From Chryseobacterium sp. SC28 (lineage in GTDB: Bacteria; Bacteroidota; Bacteroidia; Flavobacteriales; Weeksellaceae): a DNA stretch of 64,000 bases. The position numbers and the translations under genes are program-made. Location: positions 1 through 64,000 of the forward strand of contig NZ_QOVY01000007.1 of assembly GCF_003932955.1 (NCBI RefSeq), written 5' to 3'. The notes beneath the pieces were generated by a model. It had not been told where the DNA came from and did not search any database. It worked only from the letters and a program-made list of their open reading frames with translations. Shown here in pieces: positions 53,561 to 62,825 of this stretch. How positions within the stretch are numbered: the stretch's first letter is position 1; each line of letters opens with the position of its first letter.

Positions 53561-54084
53561 TCAGATAATTCTTTCAATTTTCCGAGACCTTGCGAGAAGG
53601 ACTTGTTCATCTGCGAATTCATTAGCGGCATCATTGGCTTGAAGTAAGGTTGGATGTCATAATCGATGCTCCAAGTCGCCTTTGTTGCAGAGCCCTCAGT
53701 GGTCAGGCGCAAGTTCGAAGTGGCCGTATCATCCATTGGCCGGATGAAATGCATTTTCGTAGACACGCTGTCATTGGGGACAAGCGCGGTAATTTCTTCC
53801 TCGCCTTCTCCTGCATCGGCATTTCCCTTCCAGTGGTAGCCGTCGCCCACTTCCCCGGGAGTTCCTTTGTAAGTCACTACAATATTCGGGTCGAATTTCA
53901 TCCAAGGATTCCAAGTGTTGAATGCCCTCATAGAATTCACATTCTGCCATACTTTTTCCTTTGGCGCATTGATAAGGATGGATTGCTCGTTATGAACTTT
54001 GCTGTCAACTACCAACATCATCACTGCACAATAGATCACGATTACGGCCAAAATAGCACCTAAAATTTTCAAAAATTTTTTCAT
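53554..54084 (-). CDS. SRPBCC (START/Bet v1-like) family protein
   Basis: The product is 176 aa. One N-terminal membrane helix (ILGAILAVIVIYCAVMMLVV) precedes an SRPBCC-type domain: HNEQSILINAPKEKVWQNVNSMRAFNTWNPWMKFDPN, then VGDGYHWKGNADAGEGEEEI and LRLTTEGSATKATWSIDYDIQ. Proteins of this fold bind hydrophobic ligands in a deep cavity. The ligand is not predictable here. Confidence 0.85.
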   Translation of the reverse strand: MKKFLKILGAILAVIVIYCAVMMLVVDSKVHNEQSILINAPKEKVWQNVNSMRAFNTWNPWMKFDPNIVVTYKGTPGEVGDGYHWKGNADAGEGEEEITALVPNDSVSTKMHFIRPMDDTATSNLRLTTEGSATKATWSIDYDIQPYFKPMMPLMNSQMNKSFSQGLGKLKELSEK

Positions 54085-54207
54085 AAGATTTATAGTTTAA
54101 GTTTAAAACAAATCTAAAAATTATTTAAATACAAAAAGTTTTTCTACAACAATATTAATTCCGTGCAAGCCGGGGCGCAATTTTGTCACACTTTCAACTT
54201 TAGGTAC

Positions 54208-54215
54208 TAAATTTG
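54208..54215 (+). promoter_or_regulatory. Putative -7 element (TAAATTTG) of the M3 peptidase gene
   Basis: It matches TAnnTTTG 46 bp upstream of the ATG at 54262. TTTTG lies 22 bp further up, slightly longer than the usual 19-bp spacing. Confidence 0.5.
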
Positions 54216-54261
54216 TGACTTCAAAAGGATTAAAAATTTACCGACAACCATCAACTATATT

Positions 54262-56301
54262 ATGAATCCATTATTGCAAAAATTCAATACAAAATACACC
54301 TCAGCGCCTTTTGCCGACATCAAAGAAGAACATTATCTGCCTGCTTTTCAGGAATTAATCAAAATATCCGAAAATGAAATAGAGGAAATTGCCAACAATC
54401 CGGAACCGCCTACTTTCGAAAACACCATCGAGGCAATGGCATTTTCCGGCGAACAGTTGGACAGAGTCTCCAGCATTTTCTTCAATCTTAATTCTGCAGA
54501 AACCAACGATGAAATTCAGAAAATTGCGCAGGATGTTTCCCCACTTTTGACGGAATTCTCTTCCAAAATTTCTCAAAACGAAAAATTATTCGGAAGAATA
54601 AAAGCCGTTTATGACGAAAAAGACAAGCTGGAACTGAACGATGAACAAGAAATGTTGCTCAACGAAACCTACAAAGGTTTTGTAAGAAGCGGCGCTTTAT
54701 TAAGTGAAGAAGACAAAAAGAAATTGGAGAAAATCAATATGGATCTCTCCATCAAGTCGCTTCAATTCGGGCAAAATGTGTTGGCTTCAACCAATTCTTA
54801 TTTCAAACATATTACAAACAAAGAAGAACTAAAAGGCATTCCCGAAGCTGTTCTTCAGCAATATGAAGAAGACGCGAAGGAAAAAGGCTTGGAAGGATAT
54901 GTGATTACTTTGCAATATCCGAGCTATCTTCCTGCGATGACTTATGCCGAAAATCGTGAGCTCAGAAAAGAACTGGCTCTCGCGAACGGAAAAAAATCCT
55001 TTGATGGTAGCGAATTTGACAATCAAAATCTCATCAAAGAAATCGTAAAACTTCGTCAGGAAAAAGCGGAACTGTTGGGTTATAAAAATTATGCAAATTT
55101 TGTTCTTGAAGAAAGAATGGCACAATCTCCGGAAAAAGTTTTTGCCTTCCTCAACGAACTTTTGGAAAAAGCAAAACCCTACGCCGAAAAAGAAATCGAA
55201 GAACTGAAAACTCTGGCAAAAGCCGACGGAATCGAGGAAATCCAAAGTTTCGACCACGCATTTTACGCAGAAAAATTAAGAAAACAAAAATTCGATATCG
55301 ATGATGAAGAGCTGAAACCTTATTTCCAATTGGAAAAAGTTCAGGAAGCGGTTTTTGGATTGGCCGGAAAATTATTTGGTTTAGAGTTCAAGGAAATCAA
55401 TGATATTCAGAAATATCACGAAGACGTGAAAACCTTTGAGATAACGGAAGTTGGAAACAAGCTCGACGCCTCAACCCACTTCAAAGCCCTGCTCTACGTC
55501 GATTATCACCCGAGAAAAGGCAAACGTGCCGGCGCTTGGATGACGAGCTATAAAAATCAATACAAAAAAGACGGCGAAAATTCCCGTCCGCATATTTCCG
55601 TGGTTTGCAACTTCACCAAACCTACGAAAGAGACGCCAAGCTTGCTGACTTTCCAAGAAGTGACAACTTTGTTCCACGAATTCGGACACGCACTTCACGG
55701 CGTTTTGGCAGATACCACCTATCCCAATCTTTCGGGAACATCGGTCAAATGGGACTTTGTAGAATTGCCTTCACAGTTTTTGGAAAATTTCTGCTACGAA
55801 CCGGAATTCCTGAAAACTTTCGCCAAACATTATCAAACCGGAGAAATCTTGCCCGATGAAAAAATCGAAAAAATCGCCCAAAGCAAATCTTTTATGGAAG
55901 GCTATCAGACGATGAGACAACTCGGTTTCGGGCTTTTGGATATGGCTTATCACACAAAATCTGATAAAGTTTCGGACATTAAAACCTTTGAAGCCGAAGA
56001 AACCAAAGCAACCAATCTGTATCCTTCCAATCCGGAAACTGCCGTCAGTCCGAGTTTTTCGCACATTTTCCAAGGCGGATATTCGGCTGGATATTATTCC
56101 TACAAATGGGCAGAAGTTTTGGATGCCGATGCGTTTCAATATTTCAAGGAAAACGGAATTTTCAATCCGGAAATTGCAGCTAAATATAAAGTTTTATTAT
56201 CTTCCGGCGGAACCAAAGACCCGATGACGCTGTACAAAAACTTCCGAGGAAGCGAGCCGAAAGTGGAAAGCCTGCTGAAAAGAGCGTTTGGAAGTAATTG
56301 A
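54262..56301 (+). CDS. M3-family zinc metallopeptidase (oligopeptidase A / Dcp-like)
   Basis: The product is 679 aa, the usual length for cytoplasmic M3 oligopeptidases, and has no signal peptide. The start NPLLQKFNTKYTSAPFADIKEEHYLPAFQELI is typical of the Dcp/PrlC group. The zinc site is HEFGH (His472, Glu473, His476) in TLFHEFGHALHGVLA, with ENFCYEPEFL downstream. It degrades short peptides released by other proteases. Whether it acts as endopeptidase or dipeptidyl carboxypeptidase cannot be told by eye. Confidence 0.93.
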   Translation: MNPLLQKFNTKYTSAPFADIKEEHYLPAFQELIKISENEIEEIANNPEPPTFENTIEAMAFSGEQLDRVSSIFFNLNSAETNDEIQKIAQDVSPLLTEFSSKISQNEKLFGRIKAVYDEKDKLELNDEQEMLLNETYKGFVRSGALLSEEDKKKLEKINMDLSIKSLQFGQNVLASTNSYFKHITNKEELKGIPEAVLQQYEEDAKEKGLEGYVITLQYPSYLPAMTYAENRELRKELALANGKKSFDGSEFDNQNLIKEIVKLRQEKAELLGYKNYANFVLEERMAQSPEKVFAFLNELLEKAKPYAEKEIEELKTLAKADGIEEIQSFDHAFYAEKLRKQKFDIDDEELKPYFQLEKVQEAVFGLAGKLFGLEFKEINDIQKYHEDVKTFEITEVGNKLDASTHFKALLYVDYHPRKGKRAGAWMTSYKNQYKKDGENSRPHISVVCNFTKPTKETPSLLTFQEVTTLFHEFGHALHGVLADTTYPNLSGTSVKWDFVELPSQFLENFCYEPEFLKTFAKHYQTGEILPDEKIEKIAQSKSFMEGYQTMRQLGFGLLDMAYHTKSDKVSDIKTFEAEETKATNLYPSNPETAVSPSFSHIFQGGYSAGYYSYKWAEVLDADAFQYFKENGIFNPEIAAKYKVLLSSGGTKDPMTLYKNFRGSEPKVESLLKRAFGSN

Positions 56302-56382
56302 TTATTAGAGAATTATAGAGAATGATTGGAGGTTGAAACTTTGAAAAGCAAGCGTTGTTCGGCTGAGATCGTCAGCGCTGCA

Positions 56383-56619
56383 TCAATTATTTTTCTTCTT
56401 CTGTCTCAAAACATACAGATACAAACTTTCCACTTTTGCTCTCGCCCAATCGGTTTTCCGTAGAAATTTCAAAGATGAATTGATGCTTGGTTTTTCGTTG
56501 AAACATCGGATGTTAATCTGTTTGCCTAATTCTTCGAAACCATCATAATAATCGAGCAATTCTTCCAAAATAGTGTCGAGTCTTTTGCCGTGTAAAGGAT
56601 CTTTCGAAGGTTTTTCCAT
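56383..56619 (-). CDS. VF530 family DNA-binding-like protein (DUF2132)
   Basis: The product is 78 aa with the VF530 pattern: DPLHGKRLDTILEELLDYYDGFEELG, IRCFNEKPSINSSLKFLRKTDWAR, and KVESLYLY. The family is small and soluble with a compact helical fold. Its function is unknown. It is flanked by the M3 peptidase and the SGNH hydrolase on the opposite strand. Confidence 0.88.
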   Translation of the reverse strand: MEKPSKDPLHGKRLDTILEELLDYYDGFEELGKQINIRCFNEKPSINSSLKFLRKTDWARAKVESLYLYVLRQKKKNN

Positions 56620-56675
56620 TTTGTAAAATTATTAATTTTAACTTCAAAAAAGGAAAGTTGACGCTCAATATTTCC

Positions 56676-56683
56676 TATATTTG
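56676..56683 (+). promoter_or_regulatory. Putative -7 element (TATATTTG) of the SGNH hydrolase gene
   Basis: A perfect TAnnTTTG match 17 bp upstream of the ATG at 56700. TTG lies 15 bp further upstream as a possible -33 element. Confidence 0.5.
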
Positions 56684-56699
56684 GTTATAAATCGAAACA

Positions 56700-57353
56700 A
56701 TGAAAATTCTAACTTTTATCCTCGGATTATTCTCCACGATGTTTTACACGCAAGACTTTGCGAACTTTGCCAAATACGAAAAACAAAATCAGGAACTGAA
56801 ATCCAGCCAAACGACGTCCGAAGCCGTTTTGATGGGCGATTCCATCACGGAAGGTTGGTTTGCCACAGATCCGGAATTTTTCATTCAAAATAATTTTGTG
56901 GGGCGGGGCATCAGCGGACAAGTTTCTTCTCAAATGTTGTTGCGCTTTCGCGAAGATGTAATTTTATTAAAACCAAAACGCGTCATCATTCTTGCCGGAA
57001 CCAATGATATTGCGGAAAACCAGGGTCCGATTTCTCTATATAAAGTTATGGGAAATATCATTTCGATGGCAGAATTGGCAAAAGTCAACAAAATCAAAGT
57101 GGTGCTGTGCTCGGTGCTTCCGGCTTATGATTTTCCGTGGAAAAGCGGAATGAACCCTGCAGATAAAGTGATAGCCCTCAACAAAATGATAGAAGATTAT
57201 GCCAAAAAAAATAAGCTGACCTATGTGGATTATCATACGCCATTGAAAGACGAAAAAAACGGTTTACCGAAAGAAACTGCAGAAGACGGAATCCATCCGA
57301 ACAAATTGGGTTACGAAAAAATGGAAGCCATTCTGATGAAACATTTGAGGTAA
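56700..57353 (+). CDS. SGNH/GDSL-type esterase/lipase
   Basis: The product is 217 aa with an N-terminal signal peptide (KILTFILGLFSTMFYTQ). All four SGNH blocks are visible: LMGDSITEGW (Ser48), GRGISGQVSSQ (block II Gly), LAGTNDIAEN (block III Asn), and DGIHPNKLGY (Asp196 and His199). These secreted enzymes usually remove acyl or acetyl groups from carbohydrates or lipids. The substrate is not predictable. Confidence 0.92.
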   Translation: MKILTFILGLFSTMFYTQDFANFAKYEKQNQELKSSQTTSEAVLMGDSITEGWFATDPEFFIQNNFVGRGISGQVSSQMLLRFREDVILLKPKRVIILAGTNDIAENQGPISLYKVMGNIISMAELAKVNKIKVVLCSVLPAYDFPWKSGMNPADKVIALNKMIEDYAKKNKLTYVDYHTPLKDEKNGLPKETAEDGIHPNKLGYEKMEAILMKHLR

Positions 57354-57452
57354 AAAAACAGGATTCAATCGACGATGGTTGGAGACGATTTGTAGCAAAT
57401 CCATCTTTATATTCCTCGCAAAAAGTGTATTTTTAAGCAAAATTTTTTAGTA

Positions 57453-58940
57453 ATGATTTACGGAATCGATACACTTGAATATCAGGATGTTTTGGACATC
57501 GCTAAAGAGCCGTCCAAAGCGAAGCTCAATAAAAAATCAAGAGAACAAATCATCAATTCTTACCAGAATGTTCAGAAAATTGTAGCCTCCGACAGAACCG
57601 TTTACGGCATCAACACAGGATTTGGGTCGCTTTGCGATACCAAAATATCGGAGCCGGAAACGGCTCAGCTTCAGCATAATTTGATTATTTCTCACGCCGT
57701 TGGCGTTGGAAAACCTGTCGATAAAAATATTTCCAAAATAATGATCATCGCCAAGATCCACGCTTTGTCGAAAGGATTTTCGGGCGTTTCATTGGAAGTG
57801 ATAGAGCGTTTGATTTTGATGTTGGAAAAAGACATCATTCCTGTAGTTCCGGAGCAAGGTTCTGTTGGTGCATCTGGAGATTTGGCGCCTTTGGCACATT
57901 TGGTTTTACCGCTTTTGGGATTAGGTCTGGTTTGGGAAAATGACAAAGTGATTGAGGCTGCAAAAGTTCTGAAAAAACATCAGATGAAACCTTTAAAGCT
58001 CGGTCCCAAAGAAGGATTAGGCTTGATCAACGGAACGCAGTTTATCCTTGCTCACGCCATTACGGGTTTGAGCAAGTTTGAATATCTTTTGGATCTGGCA
58101 GATATTGCGGCAGCAATGAGTTTGGAAGCTTACCGCGGATCTGCAAGTCCGTTCAAGAAAGAGTTACACGATATTCGTCCTTTTGATGGAAGCAGAAAAG
58201 TGGCAGAAAGAATGCGTCATTTGTTGAAGGATTCGGATAATTTGAAATCGCACGAATTTTGCGACCGCGTGCAAGATCCCTATTCTATACGATGCGTGCC
58301 GCAGGTCCACGGCGCCAGCAGAAATGCTTTTGAACATCTGAAACAACTGACAAACACAGAACTGAACTCGGTGACCGACAATCCCATTATTCTCAGCGCG
58401 GAAGAATCTATTTCCGGAGGCAATTTCCACGGACAACTGTTGGCTTTGCCGTTGGATTATTGCGCACTGGCTGCGGCAGAATTGGGAAATATCTCGGACA
58501 GAAGAAGTTATCTCCTGCTGGAGGGGAAATTTGGCTTACCTAAGTTGTTAACAGAAAGCTCCGGGCTCAATTCCGGAATGATGATCCCGCAATATACCGG
58601 TGCAGCGCTGGTGAGCGAGAACAAAACACTCTGTTTCCCGGCATCTGCAGATTCTATTCCAACAAGTTTAGGTCAGGAAGATCACGTTTCTATGGGAAGT
58701 ATTTCCGGGCGGAAATTTAATCAGATCTTGGGAAATCTTGAAAATATTTTGGCAATCGAATTGATGTTTGCAGCACAAGGTTTGGAGTTCAGGCGACCTG
58801 CCGTTTGTTCTGACATTGTTGAGAAAAATTACGCCATTATTCGTTCCGTGGTTCCGAAATTGGAGAATGACAGATTGATTGGGGAAGATATTTTGAAAAT
58901 TGCTGAGTTGGTGAGAGGAAGGAAACTTTTAGTCAATTAA
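57453..58940 (+). CDS. hutH: Histidine ammonia-lyase
   Basis: The product is 495 aa. The MIO cofactor-forming Ala140-Ser141-Gly142 lies in GSVGASGDLAPLAHL. Other family blocks are YGINTGFGSL, GLINGTQFILAH, DPYSIRCVPQVHGASR, NPIILS, and SGNFHGQ-like GGNFHGQLLALPLDY. The enzyme converts histidine to urocanate and ammonia, the first step of histidine breakdown. No other hut genes lie in this window. A related tyrosine or phenylalanine lyase is possible in principle, but the motifs favour HutH. Confidence 0.92.
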   Translation: MIYGIDTLEYQDVLDIAKEPSKAKLNKKSREQIINSYQNVQKIVASDRTVYGINTGFGSLCDTKISEPETAQLQHNLIISHAVGVGKPVDKNISKIMIIAKIHALSKGFSGVSLEVIERLILMLEKDIIPVVPEQGSVGASGDLAPLAHLVLPLLGLGLVWENDKVIEAAKVLKKHQMKPLKLGPKEGLGLINGTQFILAHAITGLSKFEYLLDLADIAAAMSLEAYRGSASPFKKELHDIRPFDGSRKVAERMRHLLKDSDNLKSHEFCDRVQDPYSIRCVPQVHGASRNAFEHLKQLTNTELNSVTDNPIILSAEESISGGNFHGQLLALPLDYCALAAAELGNISDRRSYLLLEGKFGLPKLLTESSGLNSGMMIPQYTGAALVSENKTLCFPASADSIPTSLGQEDHVSMGSISGRKFNQILGNLENILAIELMFAAQGLEFRRPAVCSDIVEKNYAIIRSVVPKLENDRLIGEDILKIAELVRGRKLLVN

Positions 58941-58975
58941 GATATTGATAAATTAAACTAAAAAACTCGAAACTT

Positions 58976-59800
58976 CTACCCAATTTTTATCGAGGTCATA
59001 CTCAAGGAACCGCCAATGAGTGCATCGTTGAATAGCGACAGTTCTTCCGTCTTATCTTTCAATCCAAGGCTGTAGATCATCGGCAGATAATGATCGGGCG
59101 TTGGAACCGCATATTGCATAAAGCTTCCTTGCTTTTGATAATTTAAAAGTTTCTGGAAATCGCCATTCAACAGCCAGTTATTGATTTTTTCGCTCGCTTC
59201 TACCGCCCAGTCCCAGCCGGCACCGATGGTATCGATATTCCGCCAATCGACCAATCTCAGATTGTGAACCATATTTCCACTGCCAATGATCAGAATTCCT
59301 TTTTCACGGAGTTTCGCGAGTCTTTTCGCCAATTCAAAATGATATTCGGGCGGCTTGGTATAATCGATACTTAGCTGAATGACAGGGATATCCGCCTGAG
59401 GATAGAGATGGCGCAGAACCGACCACGCGCCGTGATCCAATCCCCAACTGTGATCCTCTTCTGCGAAAGGCGCCAGCAAATCCACCGTTTCCCTGGCCAA
59501 TTCCGGACTGCCTTTTGCCGGATACTGCACATCAAAAAGCGCTTTGGGAAATCCCGAAAAATCGTGAATGGTTTTTGGCAGTTCCATTGCCGTCACGAAA
59601 GTGCCATTCGTAAACCAATGCGCAGAAATACAGATGATTGCATTGGGTTTTGGGATTTCTTTGCCGATATTTCGGAATCCCTGCACGAAAATATTTTCTT
59701 CGATGGCATTCATCGGGGAGCCGTGTCCCAGAAAGAGAACGGGCATTTTTTCGGTGGTTTCGAAATGATCTGATATTTTGGAAAGATCGTTGAGGTTCAT
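58976..59800 (-). CDS. DODA-type extradiol ring-opening dioxygenase (YgiD-like)
   Basis: The product is 274 aa. Metal-binding and active-site segments are FLGHGSPMNAI, ICISAHWFTNG, and DHSWGLDHGAWSVLRHLYPQADIPV, with GSGNMVHNLRLVDW further on. This is the pattern of the LigB/DODA class, including E. coli YgiD (4,5-DOPA extradiol dioxygenase). It is a cytoplasmic iron or zinc enzyme. The physiological substrate is uncertain. Confidence 0.92.
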   Translation of the reverse strand: MNLNDLSKISDHFETTEKMPVLFLGHGSPMNAIEENIFVQGFRNIGKEIPKPNAIICISAHWFTNGTFVTAMELPKTIHDFSGFPKALFDVQYPAKGSPELARETVDLLAPFAEEDHSWGLDHGAWSVLRHLYPQADIPVIQLSIDYTKPPEYHFELAKRLAKLREKGILIIGSGNMVHNLRLVDWRNIDTIGAGWDWAVEASEKINNWLLNGDFQKLLNYQKQGSFMQYAVPTPDHYLPMIYSLGLKDKTEELSLFNDALIGGSLSMTSIKIG

Positions 59801-59924
59801 TGTAAAAATGTATTAAGTCTAATGTCAAAATAGTTTTATCATTTTGCCCAAATCAAAAAAGCGTGAACAGAGTGGCCTGTGTTCACACTTTCAAAAAACT
59901 CAAACTATAAAAAATACTATTTTT

Positions 59925-60434
59925 TTACTGTTTTACGAACTGCAGTTCTCCTGCGATTTTCACTTCTTCGCTTACCATCACGCCGCCGGTTTCCAAAGTG
60001 GCGTTCCAAGTGAGACCGAAGTCTGATCGTTTGATTTTCCCTTCGAAAGAGAAGCCTGCTTTGGTGTTGCCCCAAGGATCGGTATTGATTCCACCGAAAT
60101 CGACCTCTAAAGTTATCGGTTTGGTGATGCCGTTCAAGGTGAGATTCCCTGTAACATCGCCGTTGAAACTTGTGGATTCCCAAGTGATTTTGGGATTGGC
60201 TTCTGCGTTGAAGAAGTCCGAACCTTTCAGATGGGTATCTCGGTCGGCATTATTGGTAAAGACCGAATCTGTTTCGACGTAGCCCGACACTTTTGCGTTG
60301 GTAAAGGTGTCATCTTCTGACTCGACTTCTGCGTTGAACTTCGTGAATTCTCCTTTTATATTGGAGATCATCAGGTGTTTTACTTTGAAAGTGATCTCGC
60401 TGTGCGTTGGATCCAATTGCCATTTAGTTGCCAT
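59925..60434 (-). CDS. YceI family protein
   Basis: The product is 169 aa without a signal peptide. It starts WQLDPTHSEITFKVKHLMISNIKGEFTKF, the YceI signature, followed by the lipocalin-like beta pattern (VSGYVETDSVFTNNADRDTHLKGSDFFNAEANPKITW, then LTLNGITKPITLEVDFGG). YceI proteins bind polyisoprenoids or amphiphiles. A cytoplasmic form is common in Bacteroidota. Confidence 0.93.
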   Translation of the reverse strand: MATKWQLDPTHSEITFKVKHLMISNIKGEFTKFNAEVESEDDTFTNAKVSGYVETDSVFTNNADRDTHLKGSDFFNAEANPKITWESTSFNGDVTGNLTLNGITKPITLEVDFGGINTDPWGNTKAGFSFEGKIKRSDFGLTWNATLETGGVMVSEEVKIAGELQFVKQ

Positions 60435-60923
60435 AATTTCTGATTATTTTTGTTGGTTAACAATGTAAATTTATGGCAAAACAAATTTTTAAACATTGAT
60501 GTAAGATAAGAAGTAGAATATCTAGTTCCGAGTTTTCAATCTTTCAAAATGGATCGTTTAATTTTTCGGGGTTTTGACGGTATCAAAGACATTGGCAATT
60601 ACAATTCTCTTCGCTTCAAGATTTATATAATATAAGATTTTGCTCAAAAAACTCAGCCTTATTTTTATAAAGAAAATTTTCAATTGCACTGATCAATTTT
60701 TCGTTATCTATCTGAAGAAATTCTTGAACGATGGATATTTTGCGTGCATCTAAATTCATTGTTTTTAATTTTAATTCAAATTTACATAAAATTTCGAAGT
60801 GTTTTGCTTGATAATAATTGTTAAAAAAAAGAAAACTCAGTCCGTTATCAGGAAATTGTCGAATTTAAAGAATCAATTTAAAATGATCAAAATTCCTATC
60901 TTTACCAATATAAAAATTTCCCT
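60435..60923. other. 489-bp intergenic region holding a toxin-antitoxin scar
   Basis: Apart from the degraded toxin-antitoxin remnant at 60558-60759 on the minus strand, no gene is seen. The right part is AT-rich and is likely to hold the HMG-CoA reductase promoter (TATCTTTA near 60897, a near match to TAnnTTTG). Confidence 0.5.
60558..60759 (-). pseudogene. Deleted RelE/ParE-type toxin-antitoxin pair (fusion scar)
   Basis: An ATG at 60759 begins MNLDARKISIVQEFLQIDNE, then KLISAIENFLYKNK, the N-terminal pattern of small flavobacterial antitoxins. This frame stops after 47 codons (60616). In another frame the same strand then reads ILYYINLEAKRIVIANVFDT followed by VKTPKN and a stop at 60558. 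This resembles the C-terminus of RelE/ParE-type toxins (V/I-x-I-x-x-V-F-D-T/H-x-x-x-P-K/E). The body of both genes is missing, so an internal deletion appears to have joined the antitoxin start to the toxin end. Confidence 0.5.
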
Positions 60924-62252
60924 ATGAACCATCGTCCTATTGAAGGGTTTTCAAAACTTTCCAAACAAAAAAAAATCGATTGGCTAATCAGCGAATATCT
61001 AAGCAACGACAGAAGTTACGAGCAGATTCTGCAGCAATATTGGAACAATGATGCCGCCTTGCAAAAAATGCACGACGAGTTTTCCGAAAACACAATTTCC
61101 AATTTTTATATGCCTTACGGAATTGCTCCAAACTTCCTGATAGACGGGAAACTTCTGGCACTTCCAATGGCGATTGAAGAAAGTTCGGTGGTAGCAGCAG
61201 CGTCCAAAGCGGCAAAATTTTGGATTGACAAAGGCGGTTTCAAAACGACCATTATCAATACAGAAAAACTGGGTCACACGCATTTTATCTTCAAAACCGA
61301 GGCTCACAAACTGCTGCATTTTTTCAATTTTAAGCTTAAGAAAAAGCTCTTGCGGACCACGGAAGATATTACCAAAAATATGCGCAACCGCGGTGGCGGC
61401 ATTCTGGACATCAAACTCATCGATAAAACCGCTGAGCTGGAAGATTATTATCAACTGAAAGCGAGTTTTGATACGGTAGATTCGATGGGCGCGAATTTTA
61501 TTAATTCTTGCCTGGAACAATTCGGAAAAACTTTGAAAGAAGAAGTTGCCAAGGAAGAAAGTTTCTCTCAGGAGGAAAAAGATTCATTCCAGATTGTGAT
61601 GAATATCCTTTCCAATTATACGCCGGAGTGCATCGTAAGAGCCGAGGTTTCCTGCAAAATTGAAGATTTGAAAGACGAAAGCGGTATCTCCAACGAGGAA
61701 TTTGCTTGGAAATTCAAACAAGCGGTGACGATTGCAGAGATTGAACCTTACAGAGCGACGACGCACAACAAAGGAATAATGAATGGCGTGGACGCTGTCG
61801 TAATCGCAACGGGAAATGATTTCCGCGCCACCGAGGCTTGCGCACACGCTTACGCTGCGAGAAACGGGAAATACTCTTCGCTCACGCATTGCACCACCGA
61901 CAACGGAATTTTCAGATTTTGGATAGACCTGCCGATTTCTGTCGGAGTCGTTGGCGGATTGACAAATCTTCATCCTTTGGTAAAATTCTCTTTGGCATTA
62001 CTTGGAAAACCATCTGCGCAGGAATTGATGAGTATCTTGGCTGTTTCCGGATTGGCGCAGAATTTCGGGGCGCTTCGTTCTTTGGTGACGACGGGAATCC
62101 AGAAAGGTCATATGAAGATGCATCTTTTCAATATCTTGAATCAATTTGGTGCGACGGAAGAGGAGAAACAGCATTTTGTCACCTACTTCAAAGACAAAAC
62201 GGTGAGTCATCACGAGGTGATTTCGGAATTGGAGAAATTGAGAAATAAATAG
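60924..62252 (+). CDS. Class II hydroxymethylglutaryl-CoA reductase
   Basis: The product is 442 aa, soluble. Recognisable blocks are YGIAPNFLIDGKLLALPMAIEESSVVAAASKAAKFW, ATGNDFRATEACAHAYAARNGKYSSLTH, SVGVVGGLTNLHPLVKFSLALLG, and LAVSGLAQNFGALRSLVTTGIQKGHMKMH with the catalytic His near the end. It reduces HMG-CoA to mevalonate for isoprenoid synthesis (or runs in reverse in degradative species). Flavobacteria use the mevalonate route, so the biosynthetic role is more likely. It is followed 4 bp later by a small membrane protein gene. Confidence 0.93.
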   Translation: MNHRPIEGFSKLSKQKKIDWLISEYLSNDRSYEQILQQYWNNDAALQKMHDEFSENTISNFYMPYGIAPNFLIDGKLLALPMAIEESSVVAAASKAAKFWIDKGGFKTTIINTEKLGHTHFIFKTEAHKLLHFFNFKLKKKLLRTTEDITKNMRNRGGGILDIKLIDKTAELEDYYQLKASFDTVDSMGANFINSCLEQFGKTLKEEVAKEESFSQEEKDSFQIVMNILSNYTPECIVRAEVSCKIEDLKDESGISNEEFAWKFKQAVTIAEIEPYRATTHNKGIMNGVDAVVIATGNDFRATEACAHAYAARNGKYSSLTHCTTDNGIFRFWIDLPISVGVVGGLTNLHPLVKFSLALLGKPSAQELMSILAVSGLAQNFGALRSLVTTGIQKGHMKMHLFNILNQFGATEEEKQHFVTYFKDKTVSHHEVISELEKLRNK

Positions 62253-62256
62253 ACTG

Positions 62257-62427
62257 ATGTTTGGGATTTTACTTTCAGTTTTCATCCTGATTTTTGGAAT
62301 ATTTCTGAGAACGACAAACAATCCGGGATTCGCCAGTTCGAAACGATTCTCCTGGTTGTTCATAATTATAGGAATACTTACAATTGCAGGGAAACTTATT
62401 ATTTTATATCAAAAAGGAGAATTATAA
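62257..62427 (+). CDS. Small two-helix membrane protein (56 aa)
   Basis: An ATG at 62257, 4 bp after the HMG-CoA reductase stop, opens a 56-codon frame ending at 62427, 3 bp before the next gene. It encodes two hydrophobic helices (FGILLSVFILIFGIFL and WLFIIIGILTIAGKLIILY) separated by a short polar loop. The tight spacing on both sides supports a real gene in an operon with its neighbours. Function unknown. Confidence 0.65.
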   Translation: MFGILLSVFILIFGIFLRTTNNPGFASSKRFSWLFIIIGILTIAGKLIILYQKGEL

Positions 62428-62430
62428 ATT

Positions 62431-62817
62431 ATGAAAAACTTTACTTTAATCATCGGCGGAATCTACGGTTTATTATCTGTAGTTCTTGGAGCGTTTGGTG
62501 CGCACGCCTTCAAAAAAATATTATCTATCGAAAGACTGGAAAGCTTCGAAACGGGTGTTCGTTATCAAATGTATGCAGCGTTTTTTCTTTTGATTGTCGG
62601 TTATATTTTAAAATTCGACACGACTTCTGAGAAATGGATTTCTATCTTGATGATTGCGGGAACTTTTCTATTTTCTGTGAGTATTTATTGTCTGGCTTTT
62701 CAGGACGTTTGGGGCGTTAATTTGAAATTTCTTGGACCGGTCACCCCACTTGGCGGCTTGTTTATGATCATCAGTTGGGCGATGCTGATTTGGTATTTTG
62801 CACAGGTTAAATTTTAA
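62431..62817 (+). CDS. DUF423 family membrane protein
   Basis: The product is 128 aa with four transmembrane helices. The start FTLIIGGIYGLLSVVLGAFGAHAFKKIL and FETGVRYQMYAAFFLLIVG, and the end GPVTPLGGLFMIISWAMLIW, are DUF423 hallmarks. Function of the family is unknown. It lies 3 bp after the small two-helix protein gene and 8 bp before the next gene. Confidence 0.92.
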   Translation: MKNFTLIIGGIYGLLSVVLGAFGAHAFKKILSIERLESFETGVRYQMYAAFFLLIVGYILKFDTTSEKWISILMIAGTFLFSVSIYCLAFQDVWGVNLKFLGPVTPLGGLFMIISWAMLIWYFAQVKF

Positions 62818-62825
62818 TCAACGAA

